64,000 nt of DNA from Takakia lepidozioides. Lineage: Eukaryota > Streptophyta > Takakiopsida > Takakiales > Takakiaceae. Both the position numbers and the translations under genes were made by a program. Positions 46,395 through 59,232 of the stretch are shown piece after piece; the stretch's first letter is position 1; each line of letters begins with the position of its first letter. Below the pieces are notes generated by a model, which saw nothing but the letters and a program-made list of their open reading frames with translations, made no database searches and was not told the origin of the DNA. Location: assembly GCA_030704615.1 (NCBI GenBank), contig CM060733.1, positions 47,926,001 through 47,990,000 of the forward strand, in the 5' to 3' direction.

Positions 46395-47640
46395 GTAGCC
46401 CAGAAATTCGACCTCAGATTGATGGAAAAGACATTTTTCCAACTTGACATTAGTCCTCTTTCTCTTAAATTATCAAGGACAAGGCATACATGGCGGCCAT
46501 GTTCTTCTTCATTCTGTGAAAATATCAAAATGTCGTCCAAATATATGACTACAAAGTCATCTAAAAATTCTCGAAAGATGTCATTCATCATATGTTGAAA
46601 AATTATTGGAGCATTTGTAAGACCGAAAGGCATAACATCGTATTCAAAATGTCCATTTATTGTTCGAAAAGTTGTCTTCCATTCGTCTCATTCTTTTATC
46701 CGTACAAGGTTATAAGCTCCTCTCAAGTCAATTTTGGTGAAAATTTCGCTCATCCCAGTTGGTCGAGAAGCCCAGAAATCAGGGGCAACAGATAATGATT
46801 CTTAATTGTGACTTTGTTGAGACCGCGATAGTCTACACACATGCGTAATGATCCGTCCTTTTTTTTCACAAACAAGATAGGCGTGATGTCTTTCGAAAAA
46901 ACGATTATCGCATTCAATGACTTGGGTGATGAATTCGCTCAATGTGCTCACGTTTGGCATTGTCAGCAACAAATCTTTTACATCCTCTTTTAGTCCACAT
47001 CGAAACTGACTAACGAGGCTCTTCTCATTCCAGTCGAGGTCACACTCAAGTTGTCGAAATTCAGTAGCATAAACGGAAGCAGGACGTGCTCCTTGTCGAA
47101 GATTTCGCATTTTTGTCTTTGCAACTCTCTCCCTATCATTTTCTCCAAACATTGCAGTGAACTCGGACATGAATGCTTCAAAATTGTATAGTAAATGCGA
47201 ATTTTTTTCTAATAGCGTTGCAAACCAAGATAGGGCAGTGCCTGATAGAAGGGTGCCCACGAATCCCACTTGAATACCTTCATCGGGGTAGCGTTGTGGA
47301 TGTAGTCGTAGGAACAATCGTACTTGTTGAACAAAACCGCGAAATTTTGATCTTGTCCCATCAAATTTCTCGGGCATGCTGATCTTTGGTTCTCTCGTAA
47401 TCTGTTGAAGAGAAACTGTTGCAATATGAGCTGTTGCAGTAGAGACTCGTATGGTTGAAGATCCATTGTTCGACTCCTTTAACTCTGAAATTTGTTGTTG
47501 CAAATTGTGAAGAGCGTTGTCAAGATCTTGATATTGATTAGCTTGTAATTGGGCGGTAGAGGTACGAAGTTCTTACATCTGGAGCTGAAAACTCTGCAAT
47601 GTGACGATCATTTCCGCAAATGTGTCTTCCATCTGAACTA
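46395..47640 (-). pseudogene. Second chromovirus remnant: RT fragment fused to Gag
   Basis: An RT piece on the minus strand ([33 protein letters not shown] at 46633-46349) is fused at about 46874 to Gag (47503-46802: KISMPEKFDGTRSKFRGFV, ASVYATEFRQLECDL). Compared with the first copy, the protease and the end of Gag between these points are deleted. YLDD, the RT active site, is intact here. Confidence 0.82.
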
Positions 47641-47670
47641 ACTAAGGGGCAAACTGCAGTCTCGCCAAAC

Positions 47671-48290
47671 TGTCAAGGACAAGAACATGACTGAACACAA
47701 ACAAGAAATCAGACTAGAGGTACAAGACTAGACAAGAAGTCAAGGTCGGCGTGGCCGTATACACGATGAGTAAATATGAATCAAGACGATCTTTATAACA
47801 ATGAACAAAAGTATAAGATATTGGAACACGTCTTGAATACTAGAATGCTGGAAACTGGATTGGAGTATCAAATACTGGAAACTGGGCTAGAGTACTGGGA
47901 ACTGGACTGGAGTACTGGGGGCTGGAAACAAAAGTAACTTGAACTGGTGTTGGCGAGACTGAAGAGTGTCCAGTCTCGCTTCCTATATATACTTGCTACT
48001 AAGAAGCTTCCCCTATAGAGGTTTATTGATGAAGAAGCTTCTTTAAACAAATGAGGTATCTTGATGGAGAAGTTTCCTCCAAAGGAAGCTTCCTGAGCAG
48101 TTTCCCAAGTTACTCTTGGTAATTTGATAAATTTGGTAATTTGATAAATTCCCGATAACTTGGTAACTAATGATAAATCATGGTAGATCAAAGTAAATCA
48201 CGGTAAATCATGGTAACTTCCGGTAACATGATAACTTGGTAACTTCTGGTATTAACTCTTGGTAAGTTCCTCTGGGCTATGTCCGTGACA
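47671..48290 (-). repeat. Chromovirus LTR3 (outer 5' LTR)
   Basis: Starts tgtcaaggacaagaacatg, ends gtccgtgaca and is followed by cctac, the same 5 bp that precede LTR1. It is the longest of the three LTRs (620 bp). Confidence 0.85.
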
Positions 48291-48407
48291 CCTACTGTGA
48301 TAATTAATAGGGGGCCGGTGCGCCACCCACACAGGCGGATGGCGAGGATGAGGGGGACATATTTTTGTCGTTTCTCTAGAATGGAGGGGGCTGGGTATCA
48401 GTCATTA

Positions 48408-49255
48408 CACTACAACAGATCGTGGTATTTATGACTGTATATATGACTATTCTGCAGTCATAAACGGTACATATGACTTATATGAGTGTAAGTCGTGCAA
48501 ACCAAGTCAATACAATGAGTACAGGATGGTACGGTCCGGATGACTACAGTCATATGAACCAAGTGATATCTCTCATTGCAGTCATATATACCATACAACA
48601 GCCGCCGCTCCTGCGCCACGTGACGAGGCGTAATTGATTTAAAAAATTAAATTAAATTAAAAAAACAAAAAAATCAAAAACATATGTCAAATGTCGCGTC
48701 GCACCGCATTGTGCCACGTGGCATAATGCATTTTATAATAATGAAAAAACCACGTGGCAATCCATCTAGGGTACCACGTGCTATCCATAGCTTGCCTACT
48801 AACCCTAGGGCCATCTTATCCATTTGATTGTACTTAGAGAAGTTTGAACCTGCAACCTCTTTACTATAAGAGTTGTAGTTCACTACATGTTAACCAATAC
48901 ACCCAATAGTCATTTATATGATTATATGGTGTTTTAATTGTATTATACACACCAAATTACAAAATCCCCAGTAGTCATCATGACTATGTAACCTCATCCA
49001 TGTACACTGTAGTCATGGAAATGACTATGAATGGTGAGCTAAATCTGGTCAATTGCCGTTGACCAGCCTTCCGTCCATTCCGGAGCCATGTAGTCATACA
49101 GACGACTATTTAGATAGTTGTTCATATGACTACAGTCGTATGAACGACTGCAGGAGGTCAATTTCATATAAAAACATGGTGCAGTCATGGTCAAAGTCAT
49201 GAAAACCATAACTACCACGGTTTGGAAGTCATAACTACCGCGATCTGTTGTAGTG
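48408..49255. mobile_element. Non-autonomous CACTA transposon
   Basis: The 848-bp element has 28-bp terminal inverted repeats beginning cactacaacagatcg and a 3-bp target duplication tta on both sides (48405-48407 and 49256-49258), the rule for CACTA/En-Spm elements. Both ends are dense in the sub-terminal motif tatgact/agtcata, likely transposase binding sites (family knowledge). No transposase is encoded, so it would depend on a partner elsewhere. Confidence 0.9.
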
Positions 49256-49259
49256 TTAC

Positions 49260-50270
49260 AGTATGTGAATTCAACGAAGTGAATGGTTAATTCTAGGGAA
49301 GGGAAAGTAGGTAGGGGGGCATTGATAGTTAAGCCTTGGACGAGTAGGATATTTGGGCAAAGCCGAGAGGGACAGGTACAAGGTGAGTGATGACAACTAC
49401 ACGGAAGTATCCAGTTAGGGACAGTGTGGTCAGGGAGTCGGTCTTGGTAGGTACCAACATTGATAAGTGATAACCATCTGGTTTCTGATCTGGACATGAG
49501 AAGTTTATGGATGTGCCAAACTGCGTGATTATGGCGAGTGACGCGAAGACCATGTATAACGGGGAGGATACACTGACTAAGGAGGTGGGGCCAAGTGTTA
49601 CGCACTGTATGTGTATGTGAGCATAATGGGTAGTTGGGGGATGAGAATAGGCGTAGCCAAAAGATGTGCTTGCATTGGTGTCTCATATATTGGGCGTAAC
49701 GAAATCTGAGTGTTTGTCGGATTTGCGCATCGGTGACAGTTTTGGTGTGTCAGAAGTAGTTTGACAATTTGTGGTGAAGAATTGTGTCCATTTATGGATA
49801 TAGGCTTTGGTATGGCTGATAGAGGTTGGGGCTTGTTTGTGTGCTTCACGTGTAAGAGTGGATTTTAAGTTACGTATAGGCTTGGAAGTAGGGGGTCCTA
49901 GCACTGGGTGAATTAGCCAAAATGGGTGAGTGTAAGCAATATGGATAGGGTCGGCCTTTGGATCCAGTGGGGGTTGGGCGGCCCTTGCCAGGGCGAGAAG
50001 GTCTGCGTTTTCGTTATCGGTGATACCGGTGTGGAAACGAACTTTGAGAAAGCGTATGGGATGATTAATGGAAGCCGCTCGGTTAATGTTAGCTGCAATG
50101 AGGTTCCGGTCTGGGTGGTGAAGGTGGCAGGAGGGGCTGGAGAGGTGGTTGCGAAGAAGAAATAGTGAGGTAAGGCTGTCTGTGAAAATGTAGTATGGGG
50201 GAGAGAAGGAGGGCAGCTGGGAGAGTGCTTCAAAGGCAACCGGTATCCTTTGTTTATATACTTCATCCAT
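49260..50270 (-). pseudogene. LINE fragment with RNase H domain and C-terminal zinc knuckle
   Basis: On the minus strand 50270-49683 encodes an RNase H domain (YYIFTDSLTSLFLLRN, VRFHTGITDNENADLLALA). After a frame break, 49686-49270 gives the pol C-terminus (HTVRNTWPHLLSQC, RVTRHNHAVWHIH). This is the end of a non-LTR element with its own RNase H, a different family from the LINE in AATF. RT and endonuclease are absent. The CACTA element sits directly at its 3' side. Confidence 0.75.
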
Positions 50271-50308
50271 CTATATTCACAATTGCCATAGTAAATCATA
50301 ACTTCTAA

Positions 50309-51115
50309 TCAACAAAAATACATGGCAACATGCATATATCGATATCTATCACAAATGATCTCTCGTGGTAACCCATGCAATCTATAAATAGCCTTCATGG
50401 AAAGTTTGGCAATATCGACAGCTTGAGGATTGATAGACCAACTTTGAGATAGATTGATGCAAGTGATACGATTGGTTGATGATAGATTTGATGATAGAAG
50501 CTCGGGGGTGGACATGCGGTTCAAGGATCATATTTTTTTAATATCAAATTCACGACAAAATCTATTCTTATGTGCATAACGCTCAATACGTTCCTGAGCA
50601 CTTTGCATGCTTTGTTTACTCAGGGTTAATTGTGTATTCTTCTCAGTTACTATCTTATTCACATTTTTTACTTTGGATCCAGATGAGATAAAGATAAAAA
50701 AGATAAAGATTCTTTAACGTCCAATGAATTTACAGAGCCTACTGCTCAACACACAGGCCATTGAGGGCCCAATGGACGACCTGAAGGCACATGTTGAAGG
50801 ATTGAACCCAGGATCACCTAGGTTATGCACAGGCAAGGCACAAACACCCAACCACTGGGCTATTTGCTCAAGTGATGAGAGAGAGTATAACCGGAGATAA
50901 GCAATTTTTTCCATAAACCGCAGCAAAAGAACTAGTTCCAATAGTACTATGAGATTTATCATTATAAGCAAACTCTAACATATAGAGATACTCTTCCTTT
51001 GAACTCTAGTTTTTCCCAACGTATGTCCTCAATATAGATTCCAAGATTTAATTAGTCCTTTCAGTTTGAGCATTAGTCTCAGGACGATAAGTATCCAACT
51101 TAAGCAGACGACAAC
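50309..51115 (-). pseudogene. Gypsy integrase fragment interrupted by a SINE
   Basis: The minus strand shows pieces of integrase (AIYRLHGLPREIICDR near 50370; QSMQSAQERIERYAHKN near 50600; EEYLYMLEFAYNDKSHST near 50960). It parallels the fragment at 53838-54240, which lacks the SINE. Both are short decayed relics. Confidence 0.65.
50689..50873 (-). mobile_element. tRNA-derived SINE with empty-site paralogue
   Basis: The 185-bp insert is flanked by gatgaga (50682-50688 and 50874-50880). On the minus strand it has an A box (tagcccagtgg, about 50864), a B box (gggttcaatcc, about 50811) and a tail of tctttatct repeats. The related gypsy relic at 53838-54240 reads straight through the site without the insert, which confirms the insertion. 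Confidence 0.85.
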
Positions 51116-51123
51116 GTCGTTCA

Positions 51124-51780
51124 GTGGAATTATTTCAAATTCAATATGTGAATGGTAAAGATAATGTGATTGTTGACGCGTTGTCTAGAAGACCTTTGAT
51201 TAACGTTGTATCGATTGTCAAAAGCACATTGATTAATAAGATCAAAGGTCATTATGCAACAAATGCATTCTTTAAAGTCATTTTTCTAAGTCTTACATGT
51301 GACAATTGATTGATTGATAGAATTCACAAGTATTATGCATACTTATTGAAAGATAGGGTGTCATACATCTACGATTACACATTATTCATGATTTTCACGA
51401 CATCCCAATTGCAACACTCGGGTTTTCAAAAGACTTATATGATGGTAAAGAAAGCCACGGATGAAAAGACGGATACGTGATTATGTTGCAAGATGTTTCC
51501 TTATCAGGTATCAAAGGTTGAAAAAGTTAAATCTCCTGGTTTGTTGTAACCTTTGGAAGTACCCCATTGTAAATGAGAATCCATAAGCATGGACTTTATT
51601 GTGGCTTTGCCTAAAAGATGGCATAACCCTGACAACATATTTGTTGTGGTGAATAGACTCTTAAAACAAGCACATTTTGTGCCCACCAAGATGATAGCCA
51701 CAGCTTCGGATATCACCAAACTTTTCATGAAGGGGATCTATAGATTGCATGCATTATCGCGAGAGATCATTTGACAGAGA
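51124..51780 (+). pseudogene. Gypsy RNase H end and integrase fragment, plus strand
   Basis: NVIVDALSRRP (end of RNase H, about 51160) is followed by an integrase core start (SMDFIVALPKRWHN, VVNRLLKQAHFVPTK, GIYRLHALSREII) up to about 51774, with stops between. It faces away from the fragment to its left, suggesting rearrangement or two separate relics. Confidence 0.65.
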
Positions 51781-51789
51781 TCGATATTT

Positions 51790-53830
51790 TTTTCAACAGT
51801 GTTGGACCGGTATATGTATTTTTAAATACCAGACTGGTCCTGGTATGAAGGATCTGATCCCTTATGCAGCTGATAAGGGTATGGTGGCGGTATGACATAA
51901 TAGAGTATTAATGGTATCAATAGGGTAATAGGTCTTCTAAAATGGATAGTGTATGGGTATGGTATTGGTATTAATTCTTTTGATACTGATACTGGGGGTA
52001 TATGAACATTGGTATGGTAGTTATGTTGTTGAGCCGTTGTATACAATACAATTGTCAGACTGTCTTTCAGTTATTTTTCTGCCCAATCATGGTAGCCAAG
52101 ACCAGATTTCCACTTCCCCCGCGGAGAGTCTGAGCAATTTGTTCAGCCTGCACTGCCTGATACACATCTCAAGTGCTCACTGGAGCTCATATTCATACCC
52201 TACTTGTTCATATCCCTACTTATACTGAGCTCCATCGCCGCTTGCAACCCTTAATAATGGTATCGCAGGCAGTATAACAACAGTGACAACCTAGGCTGGT
52301 CTGGTATCGACGAGCAAATCCTTGACTCAATATCCACCCCAGTAGGTTATGTAAATGGGTATAATGTTCTTTCATACCAATAGAGAACCGAACCTACTAT
52401 TCTCTGTTCCCCGTAAACATTTGTACTACCCTACCAGAAGGTTCTCGAGTTCCCTGGTGGTCCCCCAAATCCTAACAGACGGCGGTTAGGGTTCTCCTTT
52501 CCCTGCCCCCTACCAGAGCTCGACTCGTCGCTGCACGTCTGTTCGGGTATCATGTTAAGATGCACATATAGACATTATGGATGCATGGTTTCATATGAGC
52601 ACCTCTTTATGATCTTCATTTGCGAGACACTATGGATGCAATTGATTCAGTGTATAATTGTATGGGGTTGATATCCTATGAGATGAGCATGTTTCCTTGT
52701 GGTTTTCTTGAATATTCAAATGGCTATTTGAATAGTTCAGATGGCCATTTCAATATTGAATTTGAATTTGAATTCCAGTACCATTTTTATTTTATTATTT
52801 TTTAATACCATATCCGAGTTCATATTCTAGGTTATTGCCATTCAGATACCATTGCTCATATCCGGATTTTTTTCAAAAACCACTCTATGCATACCAGATT
52901 CATACTTTAAAAAATCAGGGGCTGCATTATTGGAAAACCTACCTGCCTTAAAAAAATTCAGCACGACATATCAGGACCCTTCTGGTATTTCCAATTCAAG
53001 ATATCAGACCAACACTGGTTAGTACCTATGACCATACAGTGCTGGTCCCAATTTTGCCACTTGGTAAACAATCATTTGATATAACCCCCCCAAAAGTGTG
53101 ATTGGTCATAGGCCTCTTGGCATTCTGATTGGTTCGACTTTGAAACCCTACAACTTTGTGTAGGATTCATGAAATCAAATAGTTCCAAGTTTGTAGGTTG
53201 CCCCATATGTGGGACACCTTATGAAATTTACCTGAGGTAAAAATGACAAAAATCACCGTTATATTTTTCACCATCGTTATTTGAACTGTCATAGGCCAAC
53301 ATACCCTATTGCAAAACTGCCAATTGGCTACTATATATTATAAATAACCTGAAATGAAATGAAGATATGGCCATCTCATGACTATGAGCCACCTAGTTTA
53401 TGTGGAGTGAATGCAATAACCGGCTATTATCCAGATTATAACCTCCAGTTTTAAATGCCGGATATATGGGTTCATGACCTGCTTCTTTTGGACCAGTACT
53501 AGTTCCAATTCAATACAAAACGACTGGTTCTCAACTGGATTCGGTTATCCTATCTCTTCATATCCAGCGGTTCTTAATGGAGACGGAGGTTCTTATCGGT
53601 TCCTATGATGGTTCAAATATTTATTTTGATCGTTGGGAATGACCTTAGGTAAAACAAGTAATATGGCCTAGATCAGACATATAATTTCTCAACATACTTA
53701 CATGGAAAACAATATATATTTTCCATGAAGGAGATAAATTTAATTGTATGCAGCTGATTCATATTTTTCCAAAATGGGGAATGGACGAATGGACCACAAA
53801 ATCTAGGGGAGAGTTTCCAACATTTTCCTA
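51790..53830. other. AT-rich repeat sequence with hAT-like ends, no gene
   Basis: Motifs cagtgttggacc (about 51797) and gaccaacactg (about 53005) face each other like short inverted ends. No 8-bp duplication is visible. The intervening sequence is AT-rich, full of 'ggtat' runs and has no coding frame. Confidence 0.35.
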
Positions 53831-53837
53831 ACTTTTA

Positions 53838-54240
53838 ATGAGTTATTTTGTGGTGACACGTTCGGAAATACCAGATCACCAACCTCAAATTCACGGTAAG
53901 ATCTATTCTTATCTGCATAAGCTTAATACGTTCCTAAGCATTTTGCATGTTTTGTTTAATTTAGGGTTAATTGCGTATTCATCTCAGTTACCATCTCATT
54001 CACACTTTGCACTTTGGATCGAGATGAAGTTAGCGTAACCGAAGGTAAGCACTCTTTTCCATAAATTGTAGCAAAAAGACTCATTCCAATCATTAGTACT
54101 ATGAGGTTTATCATTATAAGCATATTCCAAACATATAGAGATACTCTTCCCATGAACTCCGTTTTTTCCTAATGTATGTTTGATTAGTCCTTTCAGTTTG
54201 GGCATCAGTCTCATGATGATAAGAAGTACTCAACTTAAGT
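53838..54240 (-). pseudogene. Gypsy integrase fragment without the SINE
   Basis: On the minus strand it reads an integrase stretch (SSWEEYLYMFGICL, AYNDKPHSTND, SFCYNLWKRVLTFG) parallel to 50560-51115. It preserves the uninterrupted site where the other copy gained a SINE. Confidence 0.65.
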
Positions 54241-54246
54241 TTAATA

Positions 54247-54358
54247 CCAGTGTTGGACCCGTATATATGGTCAGACCTAAGTATACAGTAAAGGTATGAG
54301 TTATGGTTCTTACCCGGGTCGATGCCCGGCGAAACCAGATACCATACCAACACTGGTA
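54247..54358. mobile_element. Possible small hAT-like MITE
   Basis: About 110 bp bounded by inverted ends accagtgttgg and ccaacactggt. No target duplication is visible, so it may be two unrelated ends. Confidence 0.35.
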
Positions 54359-54359
54359 C

Positions 54360-55330
54360 TAACAGAAGCGTTAATGGGGTGTTCGGTCATAAATGCCTGT
54401 TCGTTCATAGGCCAACTTACCCTAGGTTGATAATGCAACCGTCAACCTCCCAATTTTAGCCTTCCATTTTCTGAGATTTGAAAGGGCACACATATTTACA
54501 ACTTCATATTTTATGATGCATTCCCATTTTCTGAGATTCGAACGGACACTTGCATTTTCTGCATTATCCAATAGAAAATCTCCTAGAGGCTATGTTCTAT
54601 CCTAATAGTTGAAACTATGTTTTCATTAGTATTTTTAATAGATTAGATTTTTTAGGTTTAGGTTATTTTATTTTTATTAAAACAAACTTGGATTTGTTTG
54701 ATAACCAGATACTCACCGGAGGATGTGAACACAAAGTTAAAGTTAAAGTTAAACTGCCATAACTGACGCTCCGGGAGGGTTAAGTTTCCCACTGCATGAA
54801 AGGATGTAAGGCTATGGCAAGCCTATGTATAACTATATACCAGGTAATAAATATATATAACTAACGTCTAACTATATGCAGGTTTAACTGTAAATTTGAA
54901 CCGTTAGTATACCTACAGGCCTAAATATCCCATCACAACACACCACTAAAGATGAATAGCCCCACACGCATTCATTCGTGATATTTACATCCCTTTGAGG
55001 GGCAATGTATCATCCAAAAGGACACCACTTCCATCCTATAGGACAATGTCGAGGCTATGTACAAACTTATCCCTAACCTATAGCCTCGGTGGAAGGCTAG
55101 GTTTGGGAAGTCTTCTCTCTCGCGATGTGCTCCAAGTTGTTTTAGGTTATAGATTTTCAAAGTTCGGAGCTCAGATTGAGCGGTGTCAACTTGAACATTC
55201 TTCTCCTTGCGTGTTATGTTTTGAGGGATTGGTTTTTCATATTTTTAGGTACAAGCAAGTTTGTACCCATCTCTCTCCATAAAAATTCTGTGCAAGTAAG
55301 CCAGAGTGTAGAGGATTGCAAGAAGCAGCC
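54360..55330. promoter_or_regulatory. Upstream region of RTF1, no gene recognised
   Basis: AT-rich sequence with small tandem runs (aaagttaaagttaaag, about 54735). The promoter and 5' leader of RTF1 lie in its last part. Confidence 0.4.
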
Positions 55331-58300
55331 ATGACGGATGTGTCGCTCGACGATATGCTGCTTGAAGCGGCAGGACGCCCTAAAGGAGGTGAAGGTGGGA
55401 AACCTCCCCTTCGCACACCCAAGCGGCGGCGTGCCCCTACCCATGATTCGAGCTCCGAGGACCGGAGCGACTCAAATCCAGACAACGACGATGAAGACGA
55501 TGATGAATTGGACGAAAGAGGAGGCGGGTCGGGCAGGATAAAAAGGGGATCAAAAATGCCTCTGAAGAAAAGGTAATTTGAAACTCTGCATAGGACTTGG
55601 AAAAAGCCTGCTTTCTTGGCACTCTGCGTGCTGTTGCCCATGAAGATTCAGAATGGGACACTAAACTGGAGCTCAGATCACAAATTCTGTTTCCAGGGGG
55701 CTTTACACCAAATGCAAAAAGTCATCCTGAATGAGCTTATTCTAAAGTTTAGAAGATCTTTGAGAGACATTGTGATTGTAAGTGCTAGATCCTTATAAAA
55801 AAACTGAGGATTGCAGGTTCTCATGGGGCCTGGATGGTTCTCTGTCAAGCTCTATGGTGGAAAAGCTGCAGCTTACATGGATTGTCATGTACATTTAGTG
55901 GCTCCAAAAGTTACTGGCTTCGCAATTGTATTTTGGAGTCGTTCTTACATCATGTCGTACCTCTTCAGGTTTGAATCGTCAGACAAGGATGCAGAAGAGG
56001 GCACTCGGGGCGATGGTTATGACAGCGAATTTTCTTTCGGGAGCGACCTCTACAAAGATGACGAGGACAGGGCAAATCTTGCTGCTATGACAGAGCTTCA
56101 GCGCGAGATGGAACTAGCGGAACGAGGGGATAAACGGGACACATGGCTGGCCTTGAGAAAGAGCCGGGGGGCACGCCAGGCAGAAAGTTCAAGGCCAAGG
56201 GAAAGAGGGATTAGAGACCAAGGGCCCCCCTCTTCTCGCATGCGGTCTTCTGTAAGAGAGTCCACAAGGAGTAAGAAGGAAAATGCACTGAATGAGCTTG
56301 TGGCAAGAAGACAGAGGGCTCAGGACCCTGATTTGCAGCGGAAGCGGCGGGACTCAGGGGCTGCTTCCCGGGAAAGAGAAGCTGGATCACCCCGGAGGCG
56401 GAAAACTCGGGAGAGTGTCAGCTACAGGTAGGTTCTTGTGATGTTTGTAGCAGTGCTAGTGTCACATAACTATCTCCTGAGTCCACTTGACATCTTCTAG
56501 GTTTATCAACCAATAGCATCTGCTGGATTTGCTTTATCCCTATTACTATTTATCTGAGAAAGAATTTAGCCAGGCAGGAAAAGCTGTCTGCAGTTGGGGG
56601 TTTCATTGAGGTAATTTCAGATGATCTTGATTGTTGCTAAAGACACTTTTACAGCTGACAGTGGGTAAATGTAGTTCTTGACTTTCTTTGGAAGTACATC
56701 ATCTAAAGTTTGTCGCACCAATTTTCCAGCGATTCCGACTCAGAGAGCCCAGATGATGAAGAGAGTGAAAGGGAGGAAGACGACCGCAGCGACACTGGCC
56801 GCTCAGATGATGAGATGGGGGAGAAGAATGAACCAGAGGCGCTTGAAGAAGACATACTCAATGTCACTATACGCCGGTCGAAGCTTGCCAAATGGTTTAT
56901 GGAGCCCTTCTTTGAGGACATCATTGTAGGCTGCTTTGTGAGGATTGGGATTGGGGTTTCAAACACAGGGCAGAGCATCTACCGGGTGTGCCAGGTGAAG
57001 AATGTGGATGCCAAGGACCCTGACAAACTGTACAAATTCGAGAATCGAATGACATATAAATACTTAAACTGTATTTGGGGCGATGATTCCACTGCAGCGC
57101 GATGGCAGATGGTGCGAGCCTCCGACCAATCACCTCCAAGTAAAACATTCCTGTCCTTTCAAGTAATCATAATTATTGACGTACATTGTGGCAATCATGT
57201 GCTTCTTCCAATGGTGGGAGTGGAGATTTCATGATTTTGATCAAATCGTTTGGATTGTTGCTTGTTGCCTCGATCACCAGTTGTGCATTAACATGTGTGA
57301 TTTGTATATATGGATGTGTGGATAGTGTTAGATAGATGGATAGGTAACGTCCTATTATCTATATCTGGCTCATTCTGAGTCTATTGAAATGCTGGGTTTT
57401 GAAAACAGCAAAAGAGATCAAGGAGTTCTTCCATGAAGTCGAGAAGTGTGGAGGCCGTAAGCTCACAAAGTCCGAAGTGTTAGAGAAGAAGGAGGCCATC
57501 GCAAAAGTGAATCAGTTTGTCTATTCAGCGTCTGCTGTGAAGCAAATGTTGCAAGAGAAGAAACTGGCCACATCACGGCCTGTAAATATTGCCCTTGAGA
57601 AGGACCGGATTGTTCAGGAGTTGGCTAAATTAGCTGAAAACAAGGGTGGTGATCGAACAGAGATTGAGAGGTTGCAGGCAAGATTGAAAGAACTTGAGGT
57701 GTATGCTACACAAAACAAAAGTAAAGATGCGAAGGCCTTGGCTCTGGCAGAGATGAATCGTCGAAACAGGTTAGATGCCCTGCCCGCTTGCAGATGGATA
57801 GTAGACTATTTTCTCGTATTTTCTTTCTCTTGCCAGGAACAGACATAATTAGAAGAATGCAGTGTACATCCCATGTGAACCTCAAAGTCTCTGAATGAAG
57901 AGGAGGATGGTCAATAATTGCATGTAGGTTCGAGAACTTCAAGAATGCATCAGAGATGAAGGCTGTGAATGTGAATGCGAAGGCAGGGGAGGCAGGCTAT
58001 GATCCTTTCTCTCGCCGATGGACACGCTCTCAGAACTACTACCAGTCTGAGCGCCCAAAGACTGAGAAGGAGGCCGCGGAATTCAATGGTACAGAAGGTA
58101 CTTATGCACATGCAAGCTCCATTATATACCAACTACTTTGTCACTGTAACACCATTTCAATTATGCTGACTTGGAAGGGTAATTCTGGTCAGAGGTGGGT
58201 GAGGTTAGATAGTGAGGGAAGCAATCTTACTTCATTATTCCTGAATGGCAGAGGTGACCTTTTCATTCATAAATTTGATTAGATATAGGCAGGCCTGAAG

Positions 58301-59232
58301 CTGTCCTAGTGTTCGTGGTCCTCTCAGTTAATTTGAGCCCAGCTCAAAGTCTATCTCAGCTCTTTCATTTTCAGTTAGAAAGGGTTCCAAATTTTCCTGC
58401 AATAACCACCCATATTGTTTTCCATGTTTCTGAGCATCTTGTTTGCTTGTGCAACAATGTGAAAGGATTGTCCCTTCAGGCAGCACAGGCTGACAGTTGG
58501 TTTCTGGTGTGTAAGTTGAACTTGTTCCTGAGGCTGCAGATGCTGACGATTTGTATGTATTTCTGCCTAAATAAGGTTTTGTCCTGGCTGATCTAGGAGA
58601 AAAAGCAGCTCCAGCGATTGCTGGGCAGGATGACCCCAACAAGCTTGTTGACATTCAGGCCCCTGTCGACAGACGAACAAAATTGTTTGCGATGCATAAT
58701 TTTGAGCTACCTGTTGCATTATCCAGGCTTGGAAATATGAAGGGCCCTGGAGGAGTCCACAACGCCTTCATGCTGGCCTACATGGCTCGAAAAGGAGAAC
58801 TCGAAGCTAGTTGTGGTGTGCAGGTGAGTAGGCATGAATCCGTTGGCTGTATTTCCTTACTATGATTGAGGTACGTAGTTTGTTGATCATAGCAGATTCC
58901 TATTGCCAAATGTTTGGTTTTTTTGGTGTCACAAATCTACAATCCTCTTCAGCGGAGGGAATTTCCTTGTTTCCATCGTCTTGCCAATGGTCACATCATC
59001 ACGTCATTCATTAGTCTAAAAACTACCCAGGTTCCTCATCCTGTGCCTTTCTCGCATATATAAGTTGGTACCTTGTCAAAGTCGGTACTTGTCATTGATT
59101 TAGTGCTCTTTGTCATTTTGTGTTGCTGAGAGACGATTCATTGGGGAATGGCAGGTAGAGAGTAATGATGGTCGGAGACACAGTTTGACATTGACAGTGA
59201 ACGACTACAAACGACGGAGGGGGCTAATTTAA
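55331..59232 (+). CDS. RTF1: RTF1 homologue, Paf1 complex subunit (Plus3 domain)
   Basis: RTF1 (VIP5 in Arabidopsis) acts with the Paf1 complex on elongating RNA polymerase II and promotes H2B ubiquitination. Seven exons join in phase with GT/AG borders: 55331-55572 (MTDVSLDDMLLEAAG, basic and acidic runs), 55969-56427 (LQREMELAERGDKRD, the conserved N-terminal stretch), 56730-57139 (Plus3 start: NVTIRRSKLAKWFMEPFFE, FVRIGIG, YRVCQVKNV), 57409-57769 (end of Plus3 and coiled coil), 57928-58097 (GYDPFSRRWTRSQNYY), 58597-58823 (GPGGVHNAFMLAYMARK) and 59155-59232 (HSLTLTVNDYKRRRGLI, stop TAA). Total length is 648 residues. No lesion is seen. Confidence 0.95.

Larger units (their letters stand above)
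40617..48290 (-). mobile_element. Compound Ty3/gypsy chromovirus with three LTRs
   Basis: Plus-strand order: LTR1 (40617-41174), internal region of a minus-strand chromovirus (41440-45837), LTR2 (45876-46394), a partial second internal region (46395-47640) and LTR3 (47671-48290). The outermost LTRs are flanked by the same 5 bp, cctac (40612-40616 and 48291-48295), while LTR2's outer flank (gtagc) has no partner. This fits one element inserted in another of the same family, followed by recombination between two LTRs. The purine run on the minus strand just inside LTR1 (ggaggaggagtga) is the polypurine tract. Confidence 0.85.

Noticed and set aside
51797-53016. A complete hAT transposon
   Set aside because: The inverted ends are short, there is no 8-bp duplication and no transposase; kept only as a low-confidence repeat.
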